Assembly: GCA_001179505.1 (NCBI GenBank)
Contig: CDMY01000613.1
Location: 249,720-313,719 of the forward strand
DNA length: 64,000 bases
From: Vitrella brassicaformis
Lineage: Eukaryota > Sar > Vitrellaceae
Reading direction: 5' to 3'
The notes under the pieces are model-generated. The model had not been told where the DNA came from, made no database searches, and saw only the letters and a program-made list of their open reading frames with translations. Position 1 is the first letter of the stretch; the number at the start of each line of letters is the position of its first letter. A program made the position numbers and the translations under genes. This document shows positions 49,962-61,191 of the stretch, one piece after another.

Positions 49962-50772
49962 TTCTGAATCCGCCGGCTGCTGCCCCTCTCCCCATACTCA
50001 CTCACTCTAGCCCGTCTTCACATTAAGTCGTGCGCCTGTTTGCTATAAGGGCGTGTATCTTGTCCTCCTCCTTTGATTGTCTGCTGCTTAGTGCTGTCTG
50101 AGCCAGGTCAATAATCATAAGGCCATAAATAACGTATGTAGAACGAATGGGTTTTAGGGGCAGTCACTAAGCTGGCTTGAACGAGGCTTGAATGGGGAGG
50201 GGCGCGCAACCGAGCATCTGCTGAGTGGGCCGGTTGCTATATTCTGCCTGCAAGTGAAGTGGATTTGCAGACCTTTGCAGACCTTTGCAGACCTTCGCTG
50301 GGATATTGCGGACTCGTGTGCTGTTCAAAAAACGCTGAGTCTGGCTGAGGTGCGTGGTCTGCACATTGATTCCTTCACATGAAGGCCTCGGCTCTCTGCA
50401 CACACGTATGTGTGGAGATGTGTGTAATTGTGTATCTATGTCCCTCCCTCCCTTCCCCTTGGCCCACCGGCCGACACACAAGTACATCCATCCATCCATC
50501 ATTTCTGCCTGCCTGCCTGCCCGCCTGCCTGGAGACACGTCGCATAAGTTACCCACAGTCATGAACCACACAAATGTATACGGTCGGTCAGTCAGTCACG
50601 TCAGCGCATGCACCCAGCCATGCATGGCCTGGCAGGACCTACCACCCCACCTCAACAAAGCACCCTATCGATCTCGGTCGGCGGCAGGGAAGCTTCTCCA
50701 GCTGTCTGTCTGTCTGTCTGCCTCTCAGTCGTTTGTCCACTGGCTGGCTCATCCGATAGATCGATTGATCCA
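49962..50772. other. Convergent gap between genes 9 and 10
   Basis: This tail-to-tail gap holds the TTTGCAGACC triplet repeat and short CTGT and CCAT microsatellites. No gene is visible. Confidence 0.6.
50264..50293. repeat. 10-bp tandem repeat, three exact copies
   Basis: TTTGCAGACC is repeated three times in the convergent gap between genes 9 and 10. Confidence 0.9.
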
Positions 50773-53700
50773 TCAGCCATGATGTCCATGGCCTCCCCTG
50801 CCCGCCGCGCGCGCCGATCCACTCGCCGGCGTGACGCAGCCCAAATACGCACTCACGTCTTTGCTGTTGCTGTCCTTGCTGCCTGTGTCGCCCAGGCCCC
50901 CCTCCCCCCGACCGCCCTCGTGCCGGCTGGCTTCCTTCTCGCTATCTTTGTCGATCGTCCTGCGTCGGGGCAGCAGCAGTGGGGGCGGTGGGATGACCCT
51001 TTCCCTTTGGTCGTTGTCGTCGTCGTCCCTCCCCAGCAGCTCCCGGTGTGTGGTGCCTTCGCTCCACGAGAGGGACCTCTTGATGAGCGGAAACGACGAC
51101 GGGTGGGGCGGGGTGGGGCTGTCGAAGGGCGACAACAGCTCAGACATCGACGAGAAGCGTCGGAACTCATTAATCAGCTTGGCGCGCCGCGCTTGACGGT
51201 CCGACGCTGAATAACGGCCGTGCACAATCTGCTGCTGGTGGCTGGCCTGGAGGGGCAGCATGGTGCTCTCTGTCTGCTGGGAGGGAGAGGTGGGCGGGTC
51301 GGTGCAGCTGCGGGAACACGCGTGTCGATCGGTTTTCGGGGGTCGCGTCATGTCGTCGTCCAGCTGCTGGCCGGCGTCATTGCCCACCCTGCGGCCACCT
51401 CGCTTGTTGAGAAACAGGCAGCTGCACACGAGCGGCTTGTCGTCGGTCGGCACGGTGCCCTCTCCTTGGTCGCTCCACTCACTGCTCTCATAAGCGTATT
51501 TGCCCCACAAGTGCCGCTGGAACCGCCGCAGCAAGAGAAAGAGGACCAGCATCAGCAGCACGGCCGCAATCACCGATCCGATCGCAATGGCCACTGAGGC
51601 GGCTGTCTCCTGGCCGGGCGACAGCTGCACCGCCTGACGACTCCTTTTGCCGTCGTCGGGCGAACGGTGAGGCTGTGCAGGGTGAGAGGGCGGCAGAAAA
51701 GAGGACGATGGCTGCTGGGAAGCGACCTTGGAGCTGCTGATGGTCATGGTGGCGGAGGGGGGGAGAAAGGCCGACAGAGAGGCGCGTAGGACGCTCGACG
51801 GCTCAGAGACTCCGGCACTCAACCCTGAGCAAAGAGGCACACAACACAGAGAGAGATGACGGGACACTCGTCAGCGGTCAGGTCTCTTACTGGTGGATAT
51901 GGCTGTTGAGTTGAGGCGAGCTGGCCCCTGTGTCGGACCAGGCGCCTCACTGCCGTCACCGGCCGAAGCGGACGGCACCACGATGACAGCCATCTCGGTG
52001 TTGTTGGTGGGGGTAGACGGGGCGGGGGGCTGGATGGGGGCGTTGTGGCTGACGGTGAAGGTCACAGACAACGGATCGCTCTCCTTGACCTTGTCGACTG
52101 TCACGTGCTCACGCTCGATCGAGAGCGTCTGCAGTCAGTAAGGTAGGCGCCAGACACAGAGGGAAGGGAACGGACACAATCGGCATGCTGCTGCTGTGGA
52201 TAGATACCTGTGCCAACTCACCTCCGCCACGCCGCTTCGGATCGCCTCTTTGAGTCCCGACACGTCCGCCCCCTCTCTGATGGGCTGGTCAAACGTCACT
52301 GTGTAAGACGACCTGTCCTTGTCCTTGTTCCCCCCCATTCGGCCGTCTCGATCTCCGCTGCCAATGACGCCGCGCACAAAGTCCACCGTACGGTTGAGAA
52401 GGTCAGCGAAGGCACCTGGGGGCACGTCCTCCTCGCTCTCGCTTGCCCGCGAAGACGTGCCGCTGCCGCTGCTGCTGCTGGTTTGTGGCTGCCCTTGCTG
52501 CGGTTGTTGTTGACCCTCCGACTCCTCTGTCAGCTTGTTCTCTTTGATGGTGTCATTTTCGTCCTTCTTGAGGTCGAAGAGGTCAGCGAAGAGGTCAAGG
52601 CCGCCCGCGATGAGACCAGCAAACCCTCCGCCGCCCTCGCTATCTTGGTTATGCCTCTCTCTCCTCCTCTCACCCCGAGCTCTCGGTGCGGCGGCCTCCA
52701 GCACCTCTGCGTCACGTTCCTCGTTCACAAATGCATCGTCCTCTGTCGCGACGGCCGTTGGGACGGTAGGTTCGTCGCCCGGCTCCTCGTCCAACAGCAG
52801 AACGTCACCCTCCTCCTCAGAGTCTCCTGTGGTGCCGCCCTCATCTGCCTCATCGAGGGGGGCAGCCGTCGTCGCCTCTTCTGGCGCAGATGACACTGCC
52901 TCTCTCTCGGCCATAGTCTCAGCCATAGCCGTGTCCTGGATGTCGTCATCGTCGCCCCCACTCTCGGGCATCGACTGTCCGTGAAGCGGCAGCTGCTCTG
53001 CCCCTACTGAAGCTGACGCTGACGTGGCTGGCGACAAGGCTGCAGGCGGAAGGACGGCTGCAGGGGGAGCAGGGTCAGCAGCCTGTAACTGTGAGGACTG
53101 CTTGGCTTTGATTGGCAGAGAGGGATACGCCGGCATTGGGACACTGCCGGCGGTGCCGTCGAAGTCGGGCGGTACGGGGGCCGAGAAGGACATGTCGTTG
53201 TCGCCCTCGTTCTCTGGTCTCTGCAGCTGGCCAGCGACTGAGTCGAGGGTCGAGTCGACAACCAGTCCAAGCCACTCCCCGCCGCTCTGCGGTCCACCAC
53301 CCCCGGCTCCTCCGCCCGACGCTTCCGAGACCTCGTTGGTGACCTGACCGACGACCTCCATAAACCTGTTGAAGAGCTCCTTGCGGTCCACGTCGCCCCG
53401 CTTGCCCTTGCCGACGCTGCTCGAGGCCTTCTCGTTCTCGCTGCCAGCGAACCAAGCCGCGGCCCTGTCCTCGTAGCCCGGCCTGTCCTGGTCCACGGAC
53501 AGGGCGAGGGGAGAGGGGGAATCCTGGTCCTCCTCTTGCTTCTTGCGTCGCTGGTCATCCCGACCCCCTCCTGCTGTTTTGTTGTCCTCCTTGGTCGTGG
53601 AGCCGTCGCCGCCATCCCTGTTGAGCACTGCCGCGAGCTGCTCCTCGAGTGAAGGGCCCTTTTCGCCTTCACTCCGGGCTGCTGCCGTGGCGGCGCCCGC

Positions 53701-54584
53701 TGAGGTCATTGAGTATGGCTCTTCCTCCTGCTTGTTGTGGTGCCTCTCTCTCTCCCTGGCACTGTAGCTGTTGTCCCTGTCTCGCTTGGCGCCACTCTCC
53801 TGCTTGCGCCTTGGGGGTACGGCGGGGGGCGTGACTTGTGACGCCATGTCGCCGGAGTTGTTGGGGTTGGTTAGCAACGCCGCGTCGGCTGGGGCGGATT
53901 GGGGCGATTGGGGCGATTGGGGCACTGTGGGCAGCTGTTGCTGTTGCTGCTCCTTCTCCTGCTGTAGTAGCTGTTGTTGCTGTTGCTGGGCGGGGCTGCT
54001 GCTGCCAGTGACCTCCTGAATGAATGAAGTACGTGGACACACACACACACGGACACACAAGTAAAATGGTGGGGCCGGTTTGGTTTTTCGTGGTGCTCAC
54101 TGACCTCCAGCAGCTTGGCCATGCCGCCCATCAGCCGCGTCATGTTGCGAGCAGGCCGGTGGTCACCCTAAAGGAAGAAACCGCGTACGCAACAAAATGC
54201 ATCGCTCGGTTAGTGCCCGGCGGCTCACCTCGTTAGCCAGCCTTCCTCTTCGCTTGGCGGGTTTGGCAGCCGATGTGCTCTTCTCTGCCATCATATGAAG
54301 TCACACAGGCCACATGGAACGACCATGATGTCCAATCTGTGCGGCTTGTTTATCTTTGTCTGTCGGTCTGTCTGACTGTTTGTCTGTCTGCTCTTGCACG
54401 ATATGCATGGCGCCACCGACTGACCTCTGAGGGCGAATCCGGCGATGGCATCGACGGCGCTCGTGACGCCCTGCCCGATAGCCGCCGCCAGCTCCGACGC
54501 TTGTGTGTCGGCCGGCTCATCAGCCGGCGCAGACTCGATGATCAAGAGCCACGACAGCAGCAACGTCCACACCAGCATCATCAT
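50773..54584 (-). CDS. Type I membrane protein with long low-complexity ectodomain
   Basis: Six exons (54584-54425, 54284-54229, 54167-54105, 54015-52222, 52128-51891, 51824-50773) give 1,120 residues. The ATG at 54584 leads straight into a signal peptide (MMMLVWTLLLSWLLIIESAPA). The ectodomain is mostly disordered: a poly-Gln block, QSPQSPQS repeats, and acidic and Ser/Gly tracts. A compact alpha/beta piece follows (SYTVTFDQPIREGADVSGL, joined across a splice to SIEREHVTVDKV), somewhat like a SEA-type domain, just before a single membrane helix (VAIAIGSVIAAVLLMLVLFLLL). The cytoplasmic tail of about 240 residues is Ser/Arg/Asp-rich and could be phosphorylated. I recognise no family; a surface receptor or adhesin-like protein is only a suggestion from the layout. 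Confidence 0.6.
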
Positions 54585-55158
54585 GTCATGTACGCCAGTG
54601 GAGGTCTTCAGGGCATGCCTGGCTCTCACTTGCTCTCCTGTTCTTCCCACACGGACACTCCACTTCATTCGGCATGCGCCGTTGGAGAGTTTAGGGCTCC
54701 CGTCAATCAAAACACATGAATCCTGGCCAACTGTGCCAGGCATGGCTGTCGCTTGTGCTCTTCCCCGTCGTGTTTGTTTGCTGCGCGAGCATGCCTTCCC
54801 CTCCTGCGGCGCGCGTTGGCCACCCCACCGAGCGATGCACCTTGCACAGGACATCGTGATGTGGCCGTGGCCACGGCCGAAGACGGACACTCGTGGAAAG
54901 GTCTTAGGTGGTGTATGGCGTACGGGCGGGTGGGTGCGTACGCCTGTGTGTCTGCAGCAGGCCGAGAGTGCTACATAGTATGGTATGTGAGATCGACATG
55001 AGCCCACTGCACGTGGATGAATTGACTTCAGCCCGCTGGTATGTACACACATGCGTCGCACCGCACACCAGAGACACCCACACCCACAACCACACTCGCA
55101 CCCCACCCCTTTACTCAGCCCCGCTCTGCTCTCGTCCGCCTTTTACACCACCCGGCTT

Positions 55159-55198
55159 TGTCTGTCTATCTGTCTGTCTGTCTGTCTGTCTGTCTGTC
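55159..55198. repeat. (CTGT)n microsatellite downstream of gene 11
   Basis: Ten tetranucleotide units with one substitution lie just beyond the stop codon of the lipase maturation factor gene. Confidence 0.9.
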
Positions 55199-55209
55199 GG
55201 ACGCCCTAG

Positions 55210-58200
55210 CTACGCCCACTTGTTCCGCTCGACAAAGTGCACGAGCGCTGGATCGTCCACTGACACCGGTGGCAGATACTCACCCTTGTAACGCCGATGC
55301 CACCAGTCACCTGTCATACACAGCACACAGAGCTCAGACAGATCCTTTGCAGACTGATATATGCGTCTTGGTGCGTGTGTGTCACCAGCGTAGCGTACCT
55401 TTGCCGAACCATCCGGTCTCTTTGGGTTTGGTGTACCGGTATTTGTAGTGTGAGGCCCTCACGAAGGTGGGCGGTTGGTCGGGGAAGGGGTTGTGCGCCA
55501 TCAGGCGGAGGACCGCTTTTTCGTTCTTCAGCAGCTTGTATCCGAGGTGCACCAGCCAGGGGTGCTGTTTGTAAGATGAAAAGGCCGCAAACCACTGCAG
55601 GGGCGACGCCAGACAGACAACAGGACAGTTCAGGTGCCTTGGGTGTGGGTATGGGTGTGGGTATGGGCGTGGGTGTCAAGTGACATACCATCAGCCAGTC
55701 CAGTCTGTAGTGGTAGGGCGAAATGATGCATGGCCGACGATCGACCCTGCCCGGCTTGCATATGAAGCCATACTCCTGCCACACGGCCTCAGGGTCATCC
55801 TGCCACGCACCAGGCACACACACACACACAAAGGCAGTTGATGGCTGGCTGTCGGTGTGTGTGTGCACCGGTCGATGCCCCCTGACTTGACTTGGCTTCA
55901 CTTGACGTGCATACCGGTCGTGTGGCGTTGGTGCCCTCAAAGATCACCTCTGTGCGCTGTTTCGTGACGGAGCCGAATGCCCCGTAGGTGTTGACAAGCC
56001 TGAACCGATCGAAACTCGTGTTCATCATCTGCACGAAACGCGCAGGCCACGAACCACACAGCAGCAGACCCAGGGTGAGCGCCTTGTGCGTGCCGGCTCT
56101 CTCTCCCTCCCTCCCTCCCTCCCTGGATCCATCCCTCCGTCGCCTACTTGTCGAGACGATATGAGGTTCTGCACGACCGGTCTAGAAAGCTTGAAGAGCA
56201 GCACAAACACGCCCACCTCCACACACGTCCGCAGCACGCTCACCGCCACCAGCCAGACAGCAGCGCCGGGCCTCCTCTTCTCCCCCGCTCTCCCCTTCAC
56301 AGCCCTCCCTCCCCCCTGCTGCTGCTGCTGCTCACGAGACTTTCTCTGCTTGTCAGTTGTGGTTTTCTTGGCATCTGCCTCTGGGGGCGTCTCGTGCGCC
56401 CCACCGTTAGTGCTGTCCTCTCTCCCGGCCGCAGTGGTGCGCCTGCGCTGCCGCAGCTGGCCAGTGGGGGTGACTGAGAATGCCGTTGGGTCGCTTGCAG
56501 GGCCAGGAGGATGCTCGTCGCCTGAGGCGTGTGTCGAGTGGGTGTGGCTGGACTTGGCCGATGGCATGGCGGGGAGGGGCGGTGGCGGTGGCGGCGACTT
56601 GCCTGATGTGAGCTGGCGCACTCGGTCCACTGTGGCCTTGGGGAAGAGGAAACTGCCATCTCACAGTCATCCATCCATCCATCCATTGGGGTATGTGATG
56701 TGTGGGGGCGTCTGCGTCGTGGCAGGTGCCGCACCTGAGTGAGAGGTCGTCGAAGCAGAAGATTGCAGGCAGGATCGTCAGCCAGTTAAGGAATGAGAGG
56801 TTGCCGGACACAATGAGCATCATCTGGAAGAGAATCTGACACACCACACGGCAATACACACAGATAGACTGTCGTCCTCCCTCCCTCTCTCCCTCCCTCT
56901 CTCCCTCTCCCTCTCCCTCCACCCACGTACTCACCTGGACGGCCCCGCCAAGGAGTCGGCACTGTCGGAGTGGAATGAGCAGGTTGAAGGACAGGCAGCA
57001 CTCCACGATGTGGTTGACCAACGTCTCAGCCCAGTGGAACTCCTGCGGATTGTGGTGCAGATACCTGCAGGCAGAACAGAACACGACAGGCCACCCACAC
57101 CACACCCACGAATACGTTATGTTTCGCATACATAAAGTCGAGGCGTCCGTCGAGCAATGGACGAACGTACCACGAAACGGGGTTTGGGACGGGCTGCGTC
57201 TGATTGATGGTGATGGTGGGCCGGGTTAGTTGTCGACATCGATCAGATCGATGGACACACACACCAGGGAGGAATGGAGTGCAAGGCAGTGGCTGGCATG
57301 GCGCACATACATCTGACCTGCCTTAGCCTCTCACCTGGTAGTGGTACCTGCACGCAGACACACACACACACACACACATCCATCCATCCATCATTACAGG
57401 GTGTCACTGATACCTACTCCATACAGGTCAGGTCGCGCCAGCACGGGTCCCCCCTAATGTGAATCAAGCCACACAATCCATCCCGTCAACCGAGTGATGA
57501 CTGACTGACCCGCAGAACACCCACATACACACAGACAGGTACCTGAGCTTGATCAGGCCGGCCCCCAACATAATACGAAAGATGAGCCATCTGCAGATCA
57601 GCGCAGCCACACATGGGTACCCGGGGTGCTCACGTACGATGCATCTCTCACGTGAACGAACAGTTATGTAACGGTGCCTAGATTAATCACTCTCACCTGT
57701 ATCCCCATATGCACACGAGCGGCGTCGGCCAGCTGCTCGGCAGTCTCGTGAAGCCCCATGCCAGGGGGCACAGAAAGACTGCATAAACGGGCAGACAGAC
57801 AGACAGACAGACAGGCCGACGCTCCCTTCTGGAGTGACTGACGGCCACCTCATCTCACCAACCCATCCCCGCTCACTTGCGAGGAATCCCGACTCGAGCA
57901 ATTGCGATTCCCATCCAAAGGAATACCATCGCTGGCCGACGTTGACGATAGAATGATACAGTCCCCACAGCGCCGCCATCAGCCAGCACGGGCCGCCACC
58001 CACAACCACCAGCACCACCGACAAAGCCACGCCAGCCCATGCCACCAATGCCAAATTGAGGCTCGAACACTCAATGAACAGAAAGATGGACGGCACCTCG
58101 GCTACCCGCTGGTACCAAGGGAGCCCCTCCAGCTGCTGCTTCACTTGGCTCATGTAGGTGCGTGCCGGCAGCAGACCGGAGGGCCCGATGAGGCCGTCGT

Positions 58201-58369
58201 TCTGAAGGGCCGCGACGAGGAAGGCGACGCAGTAGATGAAGCCGATGAACCGCAGGAAGACGATTCTTGTCAGCCAGAAGGAGCCACGCAGCTCAGACTG
58301 GGGCGCCAGCGCCCTGAGGCCATCGATGATGGGCGACATACGCCGCTGCGCTGTGTTTCGAGAACTCAT
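55210..58369 (-). CDS. Lipase maturation factor family protein (ER membrane)
   Basis: Thirteen exons (58369-57877, 57778-57697, 57590-57543, 57453-57418, 57347-57335, 57199-57171, 57064-56935, 56835-56735, 56652-56148, 56028-55915, 55799-55689, 55594-55399, 55310-55210) sum to 1,959 nt (652 residues). The protein carries the conserved LMF blocks in order: FWLTRIVFLRFIGFIY, GQRWYSFGWESQLLESGFLA, WLIFRIMLGAGLIKLRGDPCW, DLTCMEYHYQTQPVPNP, QILFQMMLIVSGNLSFLNWLT, RLVNTYGAFGSVT, PCIISPYHYRLDWLMW, and HNPFPDQPP with the Tyr-rich end. Lipase maturation factors are multipass ER membrane proteins that help lipases and other secreted proteins fold. A Pro/Gln/Arg-rich insert of roughly 115 residues sits in exon 9. 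Exon 5 is only 13 nt long, yet it is needed for the conserved MEYHYQTQP block. The gene diverges from the TMEM245-like gene. Confidence 0.92.
57335..57347 (-). other. 13-nt microexon of the lipase maturation factor gene
   Basis: This exon contributes G TAC CAC TAC CAG between a phase 2 and a phase 0 intron. It is bounded by gtgcag on its 5' side and by gtgaga on its 3' side. It restores the conserved Tyr-His-Tyr of the LMF block CM[DE]YHY[EQ]TQPVPNP. Skipping it would shift the frame. Confidence 0.85.
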
Positions 58370-58686
58370 TCCCCGTCAGACGTCGACGGTGATGGATGGA
58401 TGGATGGATGGATGGATGGAGCGCGAGTCAGATCTGACTTCAAGAACTCACAAGCGCCAACCCAGATCTCACTCGAAGACGGCTCTCCTCTCGCGAATCA
58501 AAGGCTATTCCATATAGCTGCTTGTTCTGTGCGCCGCCTTCATCCCGACGAGGAGCGCCGCGGCACCATCCCTCCTTCTCCTCCTCCTCCACGTCGCGTG
58601 CGAGCTTGAGAGCAAGCAGAGACCGAGAAGCCATCTGCCCCGTTAGATTGATTCATCGTCGGCTGCCCGTGCGTCGGTGTGCGTCG
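58370..58686. promoter_or_regulatory. Divergent spacer with GGAT repeat (genes 11/12)
   Basis: This 317-bp gap separates the starts of the lipase maturation factor gene and the TMEM245-like gene. It contains a (GGAT)n microsatellite at 58391-58420. Shared regulation is inferred from position only. Confidence 0.45.
58391..58420. repeat. (GGAT)n microsatellite in the 11/12 spacer
   Basis: Seven units of gatg/ggat lie between two divergent start codons. Confidence 0.9.
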
Positions 58687-61153
58687 ATGGCGAGCATCCG
58701 GAAGGAGACGGAGAGGGCGGTGGTGCAGTTCGGTGTGAACGTGATAGGCTTCCTCTTCATCCTCTGCATCTACTACAACTACGTCATCCTCCAGGGCTAC
58801 TTCTACGCCCTCTTCTGGGCAATCATCCTCAGCATCCCCCTATTCAGCATCAAGACCACCATCATGGACGTGCTGGCTCTCGAACACGACACGCACCAAT
58901 ACGGGTCGTCATCAAGCATCACCTACGTCCAGCAAAGGGTGGTGGCACCGCCGCCTGTGCAGCCGGTGCCAATGGCACAACGGCAGAGAGAAAGGTCGAG
59001 GTCGCCGCGGCACTCGCAGTCACAGCCAGAGGCCCGGCCATCCCTTGTATCGCCCGGCAAGCGCCCCAACAACGGATCTGGCAGCGGCTCGTGGACAATG
59101 TTCATCATCTGGCGCATCCTGGTGCTGCTGTTCGAGCCCGTCTGGGGGCTCATCAACGGCGTCGAGAGCCGGCGCGCGTCAGACCCGTACTTCGGGGTGT
59201 TGTGGCGCAGCGTCATCACGCTCAAGGCGTGGCAGTTTATCTACTTTTATCGCGAGACGGTGGTGGTGGCTGGGTGCACCGGGGTGGCCATGTTTGTGGG
59301 GATGCGGTTCATCCGGTCGTCGGCCGTCGTCACCGAGATCAAGTCGTACATCCAGTCGCTGCTGCAGTCGATCCGTATACTGCTCTCCTGGCTGCCTCTC
59401 AACGAGATACTCGTCGTGTGCGTCATTGTGGGCTCCATTCTCGGATTCATGGCCATTGTCGGCTTCTTCGCCTTTCAGCTCGGTAGGTAGCTAACACAAC
59501 ATAACACGCCCACAGAGACAGACACCCACAGAGAGAGAGAGAGAGAGGGGAGTGCACTCGATAGATACCCCGTATAGACAGACACCTTTGTGTCTGGCTG
59601 TCCCTGTGTGGTGCAGCCCAGGAGAGCGTGCAGCTGTGGGAGCTGATCAATCGGTTTTTCCGTTCCAACATCTTCGAGAGCGCCTTTTGGCAGGACAACG
59701 TCATCACGACCGTCGACTGGGCCTACAGCAACCTGGACATCGGCGGGGAGGACCTCACCGTCAAGAAGGGCTACGATCAGCTGGCCGAGTGGATCAAGAA
59801 CACCGCCCTCCAGCAGCTCACGGCCATGGGCATCAACATCGACATGTACAGCCAGTACTACTTGCTCTTCACACAGGCCCTCACCGCTGACTACCCACAC
59901 AGTGTGGCACAAGACGGAGGAGGAGGACCACCACAACAACCAGTAGGGGCAGCAGGGGCAGCAGGAGCAGCAGCCAGACAGGCGCCGCAGATCCCCCACC
60001 CACACCGACACTCACACACCAATCGGACGTCATCCACACCCACCATCGGCGCAGGGCACGCCCCCTTCATCCCCTTCTCCCCCTTCCACCATCACCACCA
60101 AGCAGACAGGCGGCCGCATGGCCATGGATGGATGGCCCCCGCACCCCAAGCACCCCAAGCGGCCCAACCAGGCGACCAACCGCCAAGGGCAGCCGAAAGC
60201 GCCCAGGTGCCCAGTGAGCCGGGCCGCAGCGGCAGCCAGCCGGAGTGTGACGACGACAGTCCAGAAGGGTGTGGCGAGCCGCCCACGGCCGACAGCAAGC
60301 CGAGTGCCGGCCAGCAGGACAACGTGTCGTCGCGTGTTGCGGCTGGGGGCGGTGTGAGGGGCGGGGGAGGAGGTGGCGGGCCGGCGACGACGTCGATATC
60401 GATGTCAGAGTTCTGGGGCCGATTCCCCACCACTCTCGAGTTCGTGTCGGAGCTGCGCCGGGGCAACATCACCGCTATCACACAAATCAAAAAGGTGAGT
60501 GACCGACACGCACGCCGACCCGACTCTCTGTGTGTGCGGTGAGGTGATCATGTAGCATGTAGCATGTACCACTGAATGTGCGTTCGTTGTGTTGTGTGCG
60601 GCGGGCGTGTCAGGTGTGGCGAGAGCTGTCAGACAAGCTGCTGGAGGGGACGACCAGTGAGGTGCAGGAGTGGGTCAACAGCATACAGTCATACCTCCAC
60701 ACCATGGTCTCGGGCGTCGTCGGAACCGGGTCGGCGCACACACGGACAGACAGACAGACAGACAGACAGGCAGCTTGCGAGAGAGGCAATGGTCTCATCT
60801 CACCATCATCCATCCATCGATCCATCCATCCATTGTGGAGTGCAGGTCTTACCCGATGCGTTTCCTGACGTTCGCGGCGATGCTGCTCTATCAATTCTGC
60901 GTGTCCGCATTTGACATGGTCTTTCAGGTCAGCCCAGACACCGATGGCACGCACCAACACACAGAACATCTATCCATTGTGTCGCCTGTCTGTCTGTCTG
61001 TCTGTCTGTGTATCTCTGTTTGTGTGTGTGCAGGCACTGACCTTCTTCACGGCTCTGTACTACCTGCTCACCCCGCGTGTGTCGTGCCTCAACTACCTAG
61101 AGCAGGTGGGGGGCTCTCTGCGGGCGGCCAGCGGCCGTCCGCACGGCCGACTG

Positions 61154-61191
<38 letters not shown>

